NCBI RefSeq assembly: GCF_000502835.1
Contig: NZ_AYVL01000007.1
Coordinates: 171,072-209,217 of the forward strand
DNA from: Mesorhizobium sp. LSJC280B00
GTDB lineage: Bacteria; Pseudomonadota; Alphaproteobacteria; Rhizobiales; Rhizobiaceae
Length of the DNA: 38,146 nucleotides
Direction: 5' to 3'
Below the pieces are notes generated by a model, which was not told the DNA's origin, searched no databases, and worked only from the letters and a program-made list of their open reading frames with translations. Each line of letters begins with the position of its first letter. Positions within the stretch are counted from its first letter, which is position 1. The translations under genes were made by a program, and so were the position numbers. Shown one piece after another: positions 23,933 to 32,801 of this stretch.

Positions 23933-24624
23933 CTCCCTTCCCGTGCCGAGATCGCCTTGTGCAGATGCACCATCATGGCGGCGGCGAACAGCGGCGTCAG
24001 AAGGTTGAGCAGCGGCACGGCGAGGAAAGCGGCGACCACCAGCCCGGCCAGGAACACGGTGATGGAGTGCTTTCTGCGCAGCGCCTTGGCCTCGGCCTCC
24101 GGGCGAAAGCGCATGGCGGCGAACTCGAAGAACTCGCGCCCGAGCAGATAGCCGTTGACGACGAAGAAAGCGGCAATGTTGATGCCCGGCACCAAGAGCA
24201 GCAGCAGGGCGACGATGTTGCCGAGGATGACGACGCCGAAAAACCGGATCGCCAGCACCAGGGAGCGCAACGCCGGCACGGCGCGGCCGGGCGGGTCGTT
24301 TGGATAATCCGTGCGCTCGACCACTTCGGCGACGTCGTCGAGGAACAGGCCGGCGATGATCGCCGTCACCGGCGCGATGAGCAGCGCCAAGCCCAGCGCA
24401 AGGCCGATGCCGGCGACGACGGCGCCCAGCCATCCGACCCAGGAGGGTAGGGCGGGCAGCCATGCATCGATCCACGGCCAGGCCAGCCATTCGAACAGGC
24501 TCTTGATCCCGAACCAAAGCGCCGCCAGCGCCAGCAAGGTCAGCGCAAACGTCTTCAGGAACACGGAACGGAATTCGGGCGAGAACAGCCGGCTCAAGGC
24601 GGCACGGGCGGCGTCGAGGATCAC
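23929..24624 (-). CDS. EI24/CysZ-like integral membrane protein
   Basis: The 231-residue protein is of the EI24 (PF07264) family that includes the sulfate permease CysZ. It has four or more hydrophobic helices (about 25-45, 68-95, 130-155 and 190-220), the family region NDPPGRAVPALRSLVLAIRF before a membrane helix, and LVPGINIAAFFVVNGYLLGREFFEFAA. The start is a GTG at 24624 after GGAAA; no ATG fits. It overlaps the convergent dehydratase gene by three bases, with the two stops interleaved as CTAG. Sulfate transport is possible, but no cys gene is nearby. Confidence 0.82.
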   Translation of the reverse strand: MILDAARAALSRLFSPEFRSVFLKTFALTLLALAALWFGIKSLFEWLAWPWIDAWLPALPSWVGWLGAVVAGIGLALGLALLIAPVTAIIAGLFLDDVAEVVERTDYPNDPPGRAVPALRSLVLAIRFFGVVILGNIVALLLLLVPGINIAAFFVVNGYLLGREFFEFAAMRFRPEAEAKALRRKHSITVFLAGLVVAAFLAVPLLNLLTPLFAAAMMVHLHKAISAREGS

Positions 24625-24839
24625 GGCGTTTCCAATTCCATGTCAAACGAGGCCCATCGGCGATATTTCGGGATAGGCGGAGACAGGTCGCGAGACAAGC
24701 GCAAACCGCGCGATACGAAGCATCTGCGTTCTGCCCGGATTTATAACTCGCGGCCTAGGCAAAGCCGCATCAAACCGCTAGACCCGCCCGCGCCCGGCGT
24801 GGCAGAAAGCCGGTGGGTTTTTGGCGGAGACATGAATTG

Positions 24840-25832
24840 ATGCCGGACTATGACGTGCTTTGTATCGGAAATGCCATCGTCGACATCATCGCCCAGTGCG
24901 ACGAGGCGTTCCTGGAGACCAACGGCATCATCAAGGGCGCGATGAATTTGATCGACACGAGGCGCGCCGAACTGCTCTACAGCCGCATGGGCCCGGCCAT
25001 CGAAGCCTCCGGCGGCAGTGCCGGCAACACGGCGGCGGGCGTCGCCTCCTTCGGCGGCCGCGCCGCCTTCTTCGGCAAGGTCTCCAACGACGCACTCGGC
25101 GAAATCTATGCGCATGACATCCATGCCCAGGGCGTCGCCTTCGACACAAAGCCGCTCAACGGCGAACCACCGACGGCGCGCTCGATGATCTTCGTCACAC
25201 CGGACGGCGAGCGCTCGATGAACACCTATCTCGGCGCCTGCGTCGAGCTCGGCCCGGAGGACGTCGAGGCCGACAAGGCCTCGGGCGCGGCGGTCACCTA
25301 TTTCGAGGGCTATCTGTGGGACCCGCCGCGCGCCAAGGAGGCGATCCGGCAGACGGCGAAGCTCGCCCATGCCGCCGGGCGCGAAGTGTCGATGACATTG
25401 TCGGACTCGTTCTGCGTCGACCGCTACCGCGACGAGTTCCTCGACCTGATGCGCTTCGGCACCGTCGACATCGTCTTTGCCAACAGCCACGAGATCAAAT
25501 CGCTCTACCAGACCGCGTCCTTCGACGAGGCGCTGGCCCAGATCCGCAAGGATTGCAAGATCGCCGCCGTCACCCGCTCGGAAAAGGGCTCGGTCATCGT
25601 GCGCGGCGACGAGACCGTCATCATCGAGGCGACCAGGATCCGCGAGCTGGTCGACACCACTGGCGCCGGCGACCTCTACGCCGCCGGCTTCCTCTACGGC
25701 TACACGCAAGGCCGCAGCCTGAAGCAGTGCGGCGATCTCGGCTCGCTGGCAGCCGGGCTGGTCATCCAGCAAATCGGCCCAAGGCCACGCCAGAATTTGC
25801 GCAGAGAGGCCGAGCAGGCCGGGCTGCTGTAG
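24840..25832 (+). CDS. PfkB-family carbohydrate/adenosine kinase
   Basis: The 330-residue protein has both PfkB signatures: GGSAGNTAAGVASFGGRAAF near residue 58 and DTTGAGDLYAAGFLYGY with the catalytic aspartate (DTTGAGD) near 275. Rhizobial homologues are usually called adenosine kinases; ribokinase-like specificity cannot be excluded. The ATG at 24840 is chosen because MPDYDVLCIGNAIVDI is the normal N-terminus; an out-of-frame ATG-AAT-TGA lies just upstream of it. It is divergent from the EI24 gene and ends 15 bases before a RIME-like element. Confidence 0.88.
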   Translation: MPDYDVLCIGNAIVDIIAQCDEAFLETNGIIKGAMNLIDTRRAELLYSRMGPAIEASGGSAGNTAAGVASFGGRAAFFGKVSNDALGEIYAHDIHAQGVAFDTKPLNGEPPTARSMIFVTPDGERSMNTYLGACVELGPEDVEADKASGAAVTYFEGYLWDPPRAKEAIRQTAKLAHAAGREVSMTLSDSFCVDRYRDEFLDLMRFGTVDIVFANSHEIKSLYQTASFDEALAQIRKDCKIAAVTRSEKGSVIVRGDETVIIEATRIRELVDTTGAGDLYAAGFLYGYTQGRSLKQCGDLGSLAAGLVIQQIGPRPRQNLRREAEQAGLL

Positions 25833-25846
25833 AGCGGCGCCTCTTT

Positions 25847-25992
25847 CCTTCTCCCCCTGTGGGAGAAGGTGGATCGGCGCGCAGCGCCGAGACGGTTGAG
25901 GGGTGCTGGACGGAGTGCTGCCGGTGCCAAGCTGGAACACCCCTCATCCGACCGAGCTTCGCTCGGCCACCTTCTCCCACAGGGGGAGAAGG
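25847..25992. repeat. RIME-like palindromic element, copy 3
   Basis: This 146-bp copy has terminal hairpins CCTTCTCCC/GGGAGAAGG and the same internal boxes and orientation as copy 2 (11251). It lies between the convergent PfkB kinase and malic enzyme genes. Confidence 0.85.
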
Positions 25993-26020
25993 GGAGAGGC
26001 GCTGCTGCTGCCCCCGCTCC

Positions 26021-28300
26021 TCAAGCCCCAGCGCTATAAGCCGCAATCGCCGCCATATTGACGATGTCCGAGTCCTTCGCATTCAGCGAGACGATCTGAA
26101 CCGGCTTGTTGAGGCCGACCAGCAGCGGGCCGATGACGGTCGAGCCGCCGAGCTCCTGCAGCATCTTGGTCGAGATCGAGGCCGAGTGGAAGGCCGGCAT
26201 GACCAGCACATTGGCCGGGCCGGTCAGCCTGATGAACGGGTACTGCGCCATGGCGCGGGCGTTGAGCGCCACGTCGGCGGCCATCTCGCCGTCATACTCG
26301 AAATCGACGCGGCGCTTGTCGAGGATGCGCACCGCTTCCTGGACGCGCTCGGAGCGCTCGCCCTGCGGATGGCCGAAGGTTGAATAGGCGAGCATGGCGA
26401 GCCTCGGCTCGTAGCCCATGCGGCGGGCGAAGCCGGCGGCCTCCTCGGCGATGTCGGCGATCTCGACGGCATCCGGCATGTCGTGCACCGCGGTGTCGGC
26501 AACGAGGACGGTGCGACCGCGCGCCAGCACGATCGACACGCCGATGACGCAATGGCCGGGCCTTGCGTCGATGACGCGGCGGATATCGTCGAGCGCCGTC
26601 GAATAGTTACGGGTAACGCCGGTGACGATGCCGTCGGCATCGCCCAGCGCCACCATGCAGGCGGCGAAATGGTTGCGGTCGTTGTTGATCAGCCGCTGGC
26701 AGTCGCGGAACAGAAAGCCTTTGCGCTGCATGCGCTCGTAGAGATAATCGGTGTAGACCGAGTTGCGCCGCGACAGCCGCGCATTGATGATCTCGATGCC
26801 TTGCTTGCCGAGATCGATGCCGGCATTCCTGGCGTTTTCCTTGATGATGTCGTCGCGGCCGAGCAGGATGGCGGTGCCGAGCCGCTGGTTCACATAGGAG
26901 ACGGCGGCGCGCATCACCTGCTCCTCCTCGCCCTCGGCAAAGACGATGCGCTTGGGCTGGCGGCGCACCCGGTCGTAGATGCGCTGCAGCGTCGAGGCGA
27001 TCGGGTCGCGGCGGGCGGAAAGCTCCTGCGCGTAGCGGTCGAGATCGAGGATCGGCTTGCGCGCGACGCCGGAGTCCATCGCCGCTTTGGCCACCGCAAT
27101 CGGAATGGCCGAGATCAGGCGCGGGTCGAACGGCACCGGGATGATGTAGTTGGGGCCGAATTTCGGCCGCATGCCCTGATAGGCGGCGGCGACGTCGTCG
27201 GGCACGTCCTGGCGCGCCAGTTCGGCGAGCGCTTTGGCCGCGGCGATCTTCATGTCGTCGTTGATGGTGGTCGCCCGCACATCCAGCGCGCCGCGGAAGA
27301 TGTAGGGGAAGCCAAGCACGTTGTTGACCTGGTTGGGATAGTCGGACCGTCCCGTCGCCATGATGGCGTCGGTGCGGATCTCGGCGACTTCCTCCGGCGT
27401 GATCTCGGGGTCGGGATTGGCCATGGCGAAGATGATCGGGTTCTTGGCCATCGACTGCACCATTTTGGTGGTCAGCGTGCCTTTGGCCGAGAGGCCGAGG
27501 AACACGTCGGCGCCGTCCAGCGCCTCGGCCAGCGAGCGCGCGCCGGTTTTCACGGCGTGCGCCGATTTCCACTGGTTCATGCCTTCGGTGCGACCCTGGA
27601 AGACGACGCCCTTGGTGTCGCAAAGGATGATATTCTCAGGCGCAAAGCCCATCGCCTTCATCAATTCGATGCAGGCGATGCCGGCAGCACCGGCGCCGTT
27701 GCAGACCATTTTCGTGGTCTTCATGTCGCGGCCGGTGATTTCCAGCGCGTTGATCAGGCCGGCGGCCGAGATGATGGCGGTGCCGTGCTGGTCGTCATGG
27801 AAGACCGGGATGTCCATCAGCTCGCGCAGCCGCTGCTCGATGATGAAGCACTCCGGCGCCTTGATGTCCTCGAGGTTGATGCCGCCGAAGGAGGGGCCGA
27901 GAAAGCGCACGCAGTTGATGAATTCGTCGGCATCCTCGGTATCGACCTCGAGGTCGATGGAATCGACATCGGCGAAGCGCTTGAACAGCACCGCCTTGCC
28001 TTCCATCACCGGCTTGGAGGCCAGCGCGCCGAGATTGCCGAGGCCGAGGATAGCGGTGCCGTTGGAGATGACGGCGACCATGTTGCCGCGAACCGTGTAG
28101 TCGAAGGCGCGGCTCGGGTCCTCGGCGATGGCGAGAACCGGCACGGCGACGCCCGGCGAATAGGCGAGGCTGAGATCGCGCTGCGTCGCCATCGGTTTTG
28201 TGGCGACGATCTCCAGCTTGCCCGGACGGCCCATGGCGTGGAATTCCAATGCCTCCTGGGCGCTGACGGAGGGCCCGTTGCTTTCGGTTTTCTTGGCCAT
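26021..28300 (-). CDS. maeB: NADP-dependent malic enzyme with phosphotransacetylase-like C-terminal domain
   Basis: Malic enzyme decarboxylates malate to pyruvate. The 759-residue protein is the long bacterial form: malic domain at about 15-160 (YSPGVAVP, DIKAPECF, FHDDQHGTA), nucleotide-binding domain with VCNGAGAAGIACIEL near 200, and a phosphotransacetylase-like C-terminal half from about 430 that is regulatory in this class. It is most like rhizobial Tme, and it is divergent from mutS as in Sinorhizobium meliloti (tme-mutS-glnD). The start at 28300 (MAKKTESNGP) follows GAGGAAA; the frame's extension to 28351 is rejected. A RIME-like element lies at its 3' end. Confidence 0.95.
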   Translation of the reverse strand: MAKKTESNGPSVSAQEALEFHAMGRPGKLEIVATKPMATQRDLSLAYSPGVAVPVLAIAEDPSRAFDYTVRGNMVAVISNGTAILGLGNLGALASKPVMEGKAVLFKRFADVDSIDLEVDTEDADEFINCVRFLGPSFGGINLEDIKAPECFIIEQRLRELMDIPVFHDDQHGTAIISAAGLINALEITGRDMKTTKMVCNGAGAAGIACIELMKAMGFAPENIILCDTKGVVFQGRTEGMNQWKSAHAVKTGARSLAEALDGADVFLGLSAKGTLTTKMVQSMAKNPIIFAMANPDPEITPEEVAEIRTDAIMATGRSDYPNQVNNVLGFPYIFRGALDVRATTINDDMKIAAAKALAELARQDVPDDVAAAYQGMRPKFGPNYIIPVPFDPRLISAIPIAVAKAAMDSGVARKPILDLDRYAQELSARRDPIASTLQRIYDRVRRQPKRIVFAEGEEEQVMRAAVSYVNQRLGTAILLGRDDIIKENARNAGIDLGKQGIEIINARLSRRNSVYTDYLYERMQRKGFLFRDCQRLINNDRNHFAACMVALGDADGIVTGVTRNYSTALDDIRRVIDARPGHCVIGVSIVLARGRTVLVADTAVHDMPDAVEIADIAEEAAGFARRMGYEPRLAMLAYSTFGHPQGERSERVQEAVRILDKRRVDFEYDGEMAADVALNARAMAQYPFIRLTGPANVLVMPAFHSASISTKMLQELGGSTVIGPLLVGLNKPVQIVSLNAKDSDIVNMAAIAAYSAGA

Positions 28301-28440
28301 GGTACTTTTGGTTTCCTCGCCCGTACGGCACCGCTTGAGATGGGTGCGCATGCTTTCTTTTGTGGAAGGTTCGGGATTAAGGCTACACTTCGCCGCTGTA
28401 AACCGCCAAGCATGGCTTGGAAAATTTTGGAAGCAGCTTC

Positions 28441-31194
28441 TTGAACGACGAGACGCCCATTCGAAGCGACAACGCCACGCCAGCCTTCGCGCCGGCGACG
28501 CCGATGATGGAGCAGTATATCGAGATCAAGGCGGCGAACCCGGATTCGCTGCTGTTCTACCGCATGGGCGATTTCTACGAGCTGTTCTTCGACGATGCCG
28601 AGAAGGCGAGCCGGGCACTCGGCATCGTGCTGACCAAGCGCGGCAAGCACCAGGGGCTCGACATCCCGATGTGCGGCGTACCGGTGCATGCCGCCGACGA
28701 TTATCTGCAGAAGCTGATCGGCCAGGGGTTCCGCGTCGCTGTCTGCGAGCAGATCGAGGATCCGGCGGAGGCCAGGAAGCGCGGCGGCAAATCGGTGGTG
28801 CGCCGCGACGTGGTGCGGCTTGTAACGCCCGGCACCATCACCGAAGACAAATTGCTGGCGCCGTCGGAATCGAGTTTTCTGATGGCGCTGGGACGGGTCA
28901 AGGGCGGCAGCAGCGATACAAGAGGCGGGGAGCGCGGCAGCGCGACAGGGAACCAAGGAAGTTTCGCCCTAGCCTGGATCGAGATCTCGACCGGTGTCTT
29001 CCGCGTCGCCGAGACAACCGCCGACCGGCTGCTCGCCGATGTCTTCCGCGTCGATCCGCGCGAGCTGATCGTCGCCGAACCGGTGTTTTACGACCGGGAG
29101 CTGAAACCGGTCTTCGACGTGCTCGGCCGCGTCGCCAGCCCGCAGCCGCCGTCGCTGTTCGATTCGGCTTCGGCCGCCGGCCGCATCGCCCGCTTCTTCG
29201 ACGTGGCAACGCCGGATAGTTTCGGCGCGTTTTCGCGCGCCGAACTGTCGGCGATCTCAGGCGTCATCGCCTATGTCGAGAAGACGCAGAAGGCCGAACG
29301 GCCACCGCTGTCGCGGCCGGAACGCGAGGAGCAGGGTTCGACGCTGTTCATCGACCCGGCGACGCGCGCCAATCTGGAGCTGCTGCGCACGCTGTCCGGG
29401 AGCCGCGACGGGTCGCTGTTCAAGGCGATCGACCGCACGGTGACCGGTGGCGGCGCAAGGCTGCTCGCCGACCGCTTGATGGCGCCGCTGACCGACCCGG
29501 CGGCAATCGCTGCAAGGCTGGACTCGGTGTCGTTCTTCCGCTCCGAGACGCGCCTTTGCCAGGCGGTGCGGGCAAGCCTGAAGAGCGTCGCCGACATGCC
29601 GCGGGCGCTGTCCAGGCTGGCGCTCAACCGCGGCGGCCCGCGCGACCTCGGCGCGCTGCGCGCCGGTTTCGAAGCGGCCGGCGCCATCGCCGAACTGTTC
29701 GGCCAAACCGCCTTGCCGGGCGAACTGACCACGGCGTTGGGAGCTATCAAGGCACTGCCTAATGAACTGGCGACCCATCTGGCACAGGCGCTCAGCGACG
29801 AGCTGCCGTTGCTCAAGCGCGACGGCGGCTTCGTCCGCGGCGGCTACCACGCCGAACTCGACGGGATGCGGGCACTGCGCGACGAGTCGCGAAAGGTGAT
29901 CGCCGGGCTGGAGCGTTCGCTGATCGACGAGACCGGCATCCGCTCGCTGAAGATCAGGCACAACAATGTGCTGGGCTATTATATCGAAGTCACCGCTAAC
30001 CACCATGCGCTGATGACCGGCAGCGACGGCGCCAAGGCGCGCTTCATCCATCGCCAGACCATGGCCAACGCCATGCGCTTCACCACCACGGAACTCGCCG
30101 AACTGGAAACCAAGATCGCCAACGCCGCCGACCGGGCTCTGGCGATCGAGCTTGCCGCTTTCGAGGCGCTGACGGCGGAAGTGGTCGGCCAGGCCGACAC
30201 GATCCGTGCCGGCGCCGAAGCGCTCGCCGCGCTCGACGTTTCGGCCGCACTTGCCTTGCTTTCCGAGAGCGAGGCCTGGTGCCGGCCGCTGGTCGATGCG
30301 AGCCTTGCCTTCGAGATTTCGGGTGGACGTCATCCGGTGGTCGAACAGGCGCTGCGGCGTTCCGGCGAAGGCCCGTTCGTCGCCAATGATTGCGATCTGT
30401 CGCCGCAAGGCGATGCCAAGGCCGGCGCGATCTGGCTGCTGACCGGCCCCAATATGGGCGGCAAATCGACCTTCCTCAGGCAAAACGCGCTGATCGCCAT
30501 CCTCGCCCAGACCGGCTCCTTCGTGCCGGCGGCATCAGCCCATATCGGCGTCGTCGACCGGCTGTTTTCGCGGGTCGGCGCCTCCGACGATCTGGCGCGC
30601 GGCCGCTCCACCTTCATGGTCGAGATGGTCGAGACGGCGGCGATCCTCAACCAGGCAGGCGAACGCGCACTGGTCATCCTCGACGAGATCGGCCGCGGCA
30701 CCGCCACCTTCGACGGCCTGTCGATCGCCTGGGCGGCGGTCGAATATTTGCACGAGAAAAACCGCTGCCGGGCGATCTTCGCCACGCATTTCCACGAAAT
30801 GACGGCGCTGGCCGGAAAACTGCCGCGGCTCTCCAACGTCACCATGCGGGTCAAGGAATGGGAGGGCGACGTGGTCTTCCTGCACGAGGTCGGCAAGGGT
30901 GCGGCCGACCGTTCCTACGGCGTCCAGGTAGCGCGGCTGGCCGGCCTGCCGGAAGCGGTGGTCGGCCGGGCCAAGGAAGTGCTGCACCAACTCGAGGCCG
31001 GCGAGGTCTCGGGCAAGGCCAACCGTCTGGTCGACGACCTGCCGCTGTTTTCCGTGGCGGCGCAGCGGGAAGCGTCGAAGCCGGCGAAGAGTGATGGGCT
31101 GGGTTTGGCGCTAGCGGAGATCAATCCCGACGAGATGACGCCAAGGGAGGCGCTGGAGGCGCTGTACCGGCTGAAGGGGATGGTGGGGAAGTAG
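28441..31194 (+). CDS. mutS: DNA mismatch repair protein MutS
   Basis: MutS recognises mismatches and starts repair. The protein (917 residues from this start) has the mismatch-reading DFYE (F45-x-E47 in [11 protein letters not shown]), the connector, core and clamp domains, Walker [11 protein letters not shown] (about 668-677), Walker [11 protein letters not shown] (about 744-753) and the C-terminal HTH. The start is uncertain: the TTG at 28441 gives the short N-terminal tail usual in rhizobia and follows GGAAG; the first ATG at 28504 would remove it. Around residues 155-174 there is a glycine/serine-rich insertion ([20 protein letters not shown]). The gene ends just before an inverted-repeat element. 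Confidence 0.95.
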   Translation: MNDETPIRSDNATPAFAPATPMMEQYIEIKAANPDSLLFYRMGDFYELFFDDAEKASRALGIVLTKRGKHQGLDIPMCGVPVHAADDYLQKLIGQGFRVAVCEQIEDPAEARKRGGKSVVRRDVVRLVTPGTITEDKLLAPSESSFLMALGRVKGGSSDTRGGERGSATGNQGSFALAWIEISTGVFRVAETTADRLLADVFRVDPRELIVAEPVFYDRELKPVFDVLGRVASPQPPSLFDSASAAGRIARFFDVATPDSFGAFSRAELSAISGVIAYVEKTQKAERPPLSRPEREEQGSTLFIDPATRANLELLRTLSGSRDGSLFKAIDRTVTGGGARLLADRLMAPLTDPAAIAARLDSVSFFRSETRLCQAVRASLKSVADMPRALSRLALNRGGPRDLGALRAGFEAAGAIAELFGQTALPGELTTALGAIKALPNELATHLAQALSDELPLLKRDGGFVRGGYHAELDGMRALRDESRKVIAGLERSLIDETGIRSLKIRHNNVLGYYIEVTANHHALMTGSDGAKARFIHRQTMANAMRFTTTELAELETKIANAADRALAIELAAFEALTAEVVGQADTIRAGAEALAALDVSAALALLSESEAWCRPLVDASLAFEISGGRHPVVEQALRRSGEGPFVANDCDLSPQGDAKAGAIWLLTGPNMGGKSTFLRQNALIAILAQTGSFVPAASAHIGVVDRLFSRVGASDDLARGRSTFMVEMVETAAILNQAGERALVILDEIGRGTATFDGLSIAWAAVEYLHEKNRCRAIFATHFHEMTALAGKLPRLSNVTMRVKEWEGDVVFLHEVGKGAADRSYGVQVARLAGLPEAVVGRAKEVLHQLEAGEVSGKANRLVDDLPLFSVAAQREASKPAKSDGLGLALAEINPDEMTPREALEALYRLKGMVGK

Positions 31195-31218
31195 TGCTCG
31201 TCCGATAGCGCTCTACGG

Positions 31219-31377
31219 CACCCCCCTCTGTCCTGCCGGACATCTCCCCCTCAAGGGGGGAGATTGGCAGTTTCGCTGACAGCGCTTTTCCTTCGACGTT
31301 CGAAGTTGGCGAAAGCCGATGCGAAATCCAATCTCCCCCCTTTGAGGGGGAGATGTCCGGCAGGACAGAGGGGGGTG
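31219..31377. repeat. 159-bp element with about 50-bp terminal inverted repeats
   Basis: The left arm (31219-31267) and right arm (31328-31377) are reverse complements except for one extra base, and each contains an inner CTCCCCC(T) ... AGGGGGGAG palindrome. The 60-base centre is unrelated to either arm. It lies between the convergent mutS and aldo/keto reductase genes. It is a different family from the RIME-like copies; elements with this CCTGCCGGACATCTCCCCCT arm are widespread in Mesorhizobium intergenic DNA. Confidence 0.85.
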
Positions 31378-31416
31378 TGACGGAACGCTGCTTTGGCTTG
31401 CCTTCCGCCCCACCCC

Positions 31417-32262
31417 TCAAATCATCGCCAGGCCCGACTTCCGCCTCGGCGGCGGAAAAGCGCGATCAATTTCGGCGAAATCTTCGCTCGTGAGCGCGAT
31501 CTCCAACGCCGCGACATTCTGCCGGACATGGTCCGGGCGACTGGCCTTCGGAATGGCAATCACCCCGTCCTGCGCCATCACCCAGGCAAGCGCGATCTGC
31601 GCCGGCGTCGCACCGTGGCGGGCGGCGATGGCATCTAACCTGGCGTTGCGCGCCAATACCCCCTGATCGACCGGCGAATAGGCCATCAGCGGCATGCCGC
31701 GTTGCCGGCTCCACGGGGCGAGGTCGAACTCGACGCCGCGCTGCGACAGATTGTAGAGCACCTGGTTGGTTCGGACGTTGCCGCCGGCCGGCAACCGGAC
31801 CAGCTCCTCCATCTCGCCGGTATCGAAATTGCTGACGCCCCAGTGGCGGATCTTGCCGGCCGCCTTCAACGCTTCGAACGCCTCTACCGTTTCCATCAAA
31901 GGAACGCTGCCCGGCCAATGCAAGAGATAGAGATCGATGCGGTCGGTGGCGAGATGCCTCAGGCTGTTCTCGCATGCCCGTTTCACGCCGGCGCGCGAGG
32001 CATTGGACGGCAGTACTTTGGAGACCAGGAAAACCTCGTCGCGGCGACCGGCGATGGCCTCCGCCACCACCTCCTCGGCGCCGCCGCTGGCATACATTTC
32101 GGCGGTGTCGATCAGCGTCATGCCGAGATCCAGCCCGAGCTTCAGGGCATTGGCCTCGTCGCCACGGCGGCGGCCGTCTTCGCCCATCTTCCAGGTGCCC
32201 TGGCCGAGCACCGGCACGGCTTCGCCGCAGGGCAGGGTGGTCGTTCTTATCGTCGATGGCAT
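31417..32262 (-). CDS. aldo/keto reductase
   Basis: The 281-residue protein is an NADPH-dependent AKR barrel with the full catalytic tetrad: D52 and Y57 (IDTAEMY), K82 (LVSKVLP) and H115 (LLHWPGS). The nucleotide site is seen in [13 protein letters not shown] near the end. Substrates of this class are aldehydes or ketones; the natural one is unknown. The start at 32262 (MPSTIRTTT) follows GGAG; the longer frame to 32310 is rejected. It is the first of three minus-strand genes lying between mutS and glnD, separated by 109 bases from the DUF305 gene. Confidence 0.92.
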   Translation of the reverse strand: MPSTIRTTTLPCGEAVPVLGQGTWKMGEDGRRRGDEANALKLGLDLGMTLIDTAEMYASGGAEEVVAEAIAGRRDEVFLVSKVLPSNASRAGVKRACENSLRHLATDRIDLYLLHWPGSVPLMETVEAFEALKAAGKIRHWGVSNFDTGEMEELVRLPAGGNVRTNQVLYNLSQRGVEFDLAPWSRQRGMPLMAYSPVDQGVLARNARLDAIAARHGATPAQIALAWVMAQDGVIAIPKASRPDHVRQNVAALEIALTSEDFAEIDRAFPPPRRKSGLAMI

Positions 32263-32371
32263 GGCATGCTCCAGTCCGAGGCCCGGATAGCACCATAGTC
32301 GCCAAGGCAAATCCAGGTGAAGCAGAAATCCAGGTGAGGCCTCTCGCCCGGATTCCCCGGCAGCGTGACGC

Positions 32372-32758
32372 CTACTTCACCGGATGGGCGGCGAGCCAGT
32401 CCTGCATCTGCTTGATCTCGGCTTGCTGCGCGGCGATCACTGCTTCCGCCAGCTTGCGGATTTCCGGGTCCTTGCCATTGGCGAGCTCGACCTTGGCCAT
32501 GTCGATGGCAGCCTGGTGATGCGGGATCATGCCGCGGGCGAAATCGACATCGGCATTGCCGGAATATTCGATTGCCATCATGTCGGTATGCATCTTGTCC
32601 ATCGCCGCCTTGTAGCCCTCGGTCGAGGGACTCTGCGCACCCATTGCGCCCATGTCGTGCTTCATCTCCTCGGCCTGCGCCGGAACGCTTTCGAGGAAAA
32701 CGGCAAGCAGCATTCCCGCCGCCATCATCAGCAGCACGATCTTCTTGGCCAACGTCAT
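32372..32758 (-). CDS. exported DUF305 protein, copper-linked
   Basis: The 128-residue protein has a signal peptide (hydrophobic core [15 protein letters not shown], probable cut after VPAQA at about 29) and a DUF305 helical domain with [16 protein letters not shown]. The mature N-terminus is rich in methionine and histidine ([10 protein letters not shown]), suited to copper binding. DUF305 proteins often accompany copper export genes. The start at 32758 follows GGAG. It is 43 bases downstream of the copper ATPase gene on the same strand, so they probably form an operon. Confidence 0.88.
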   Translation of the reverse strand: MTLAKKIVLLMMAAGMLLAVFLESVPAQAEEMKHDMGAMGAQSPSTEGYKAAMDKMHTDMMAIEYSGNADVDFARGMIPHHQAAIDMAKVELANGKDPEIRKLAEAVIAAQQAEIKQMQDWLAAHPVK

Positions 32759-32801
32759 TCGTCGTCTCCTTTTTTGAACAGGGTCTATCTGGAAGTTTTA
32801 C

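Noticed and set aside
24640..24840. A 66-codon frame in the divergent gap before the PfkB gene
   Set aside because: It is rich in Arg, Lys and Pro with no ribosome site or recognisable motif; it covers the promoter region of the PfkB kinase gene.
8482..25992. CRISPR array suggested by repeated CCTTCTCCC/GGGAGAAGG motifs
   Set aside because: The repeats are single, dispersed elements kilobases apart, not regularly spaced units with spacers.
26483..28444. A 653-codon open frame on the plus strand
   Set aside because: It is antisense to the malic enzyme gene and shows no domain or ribosome site.
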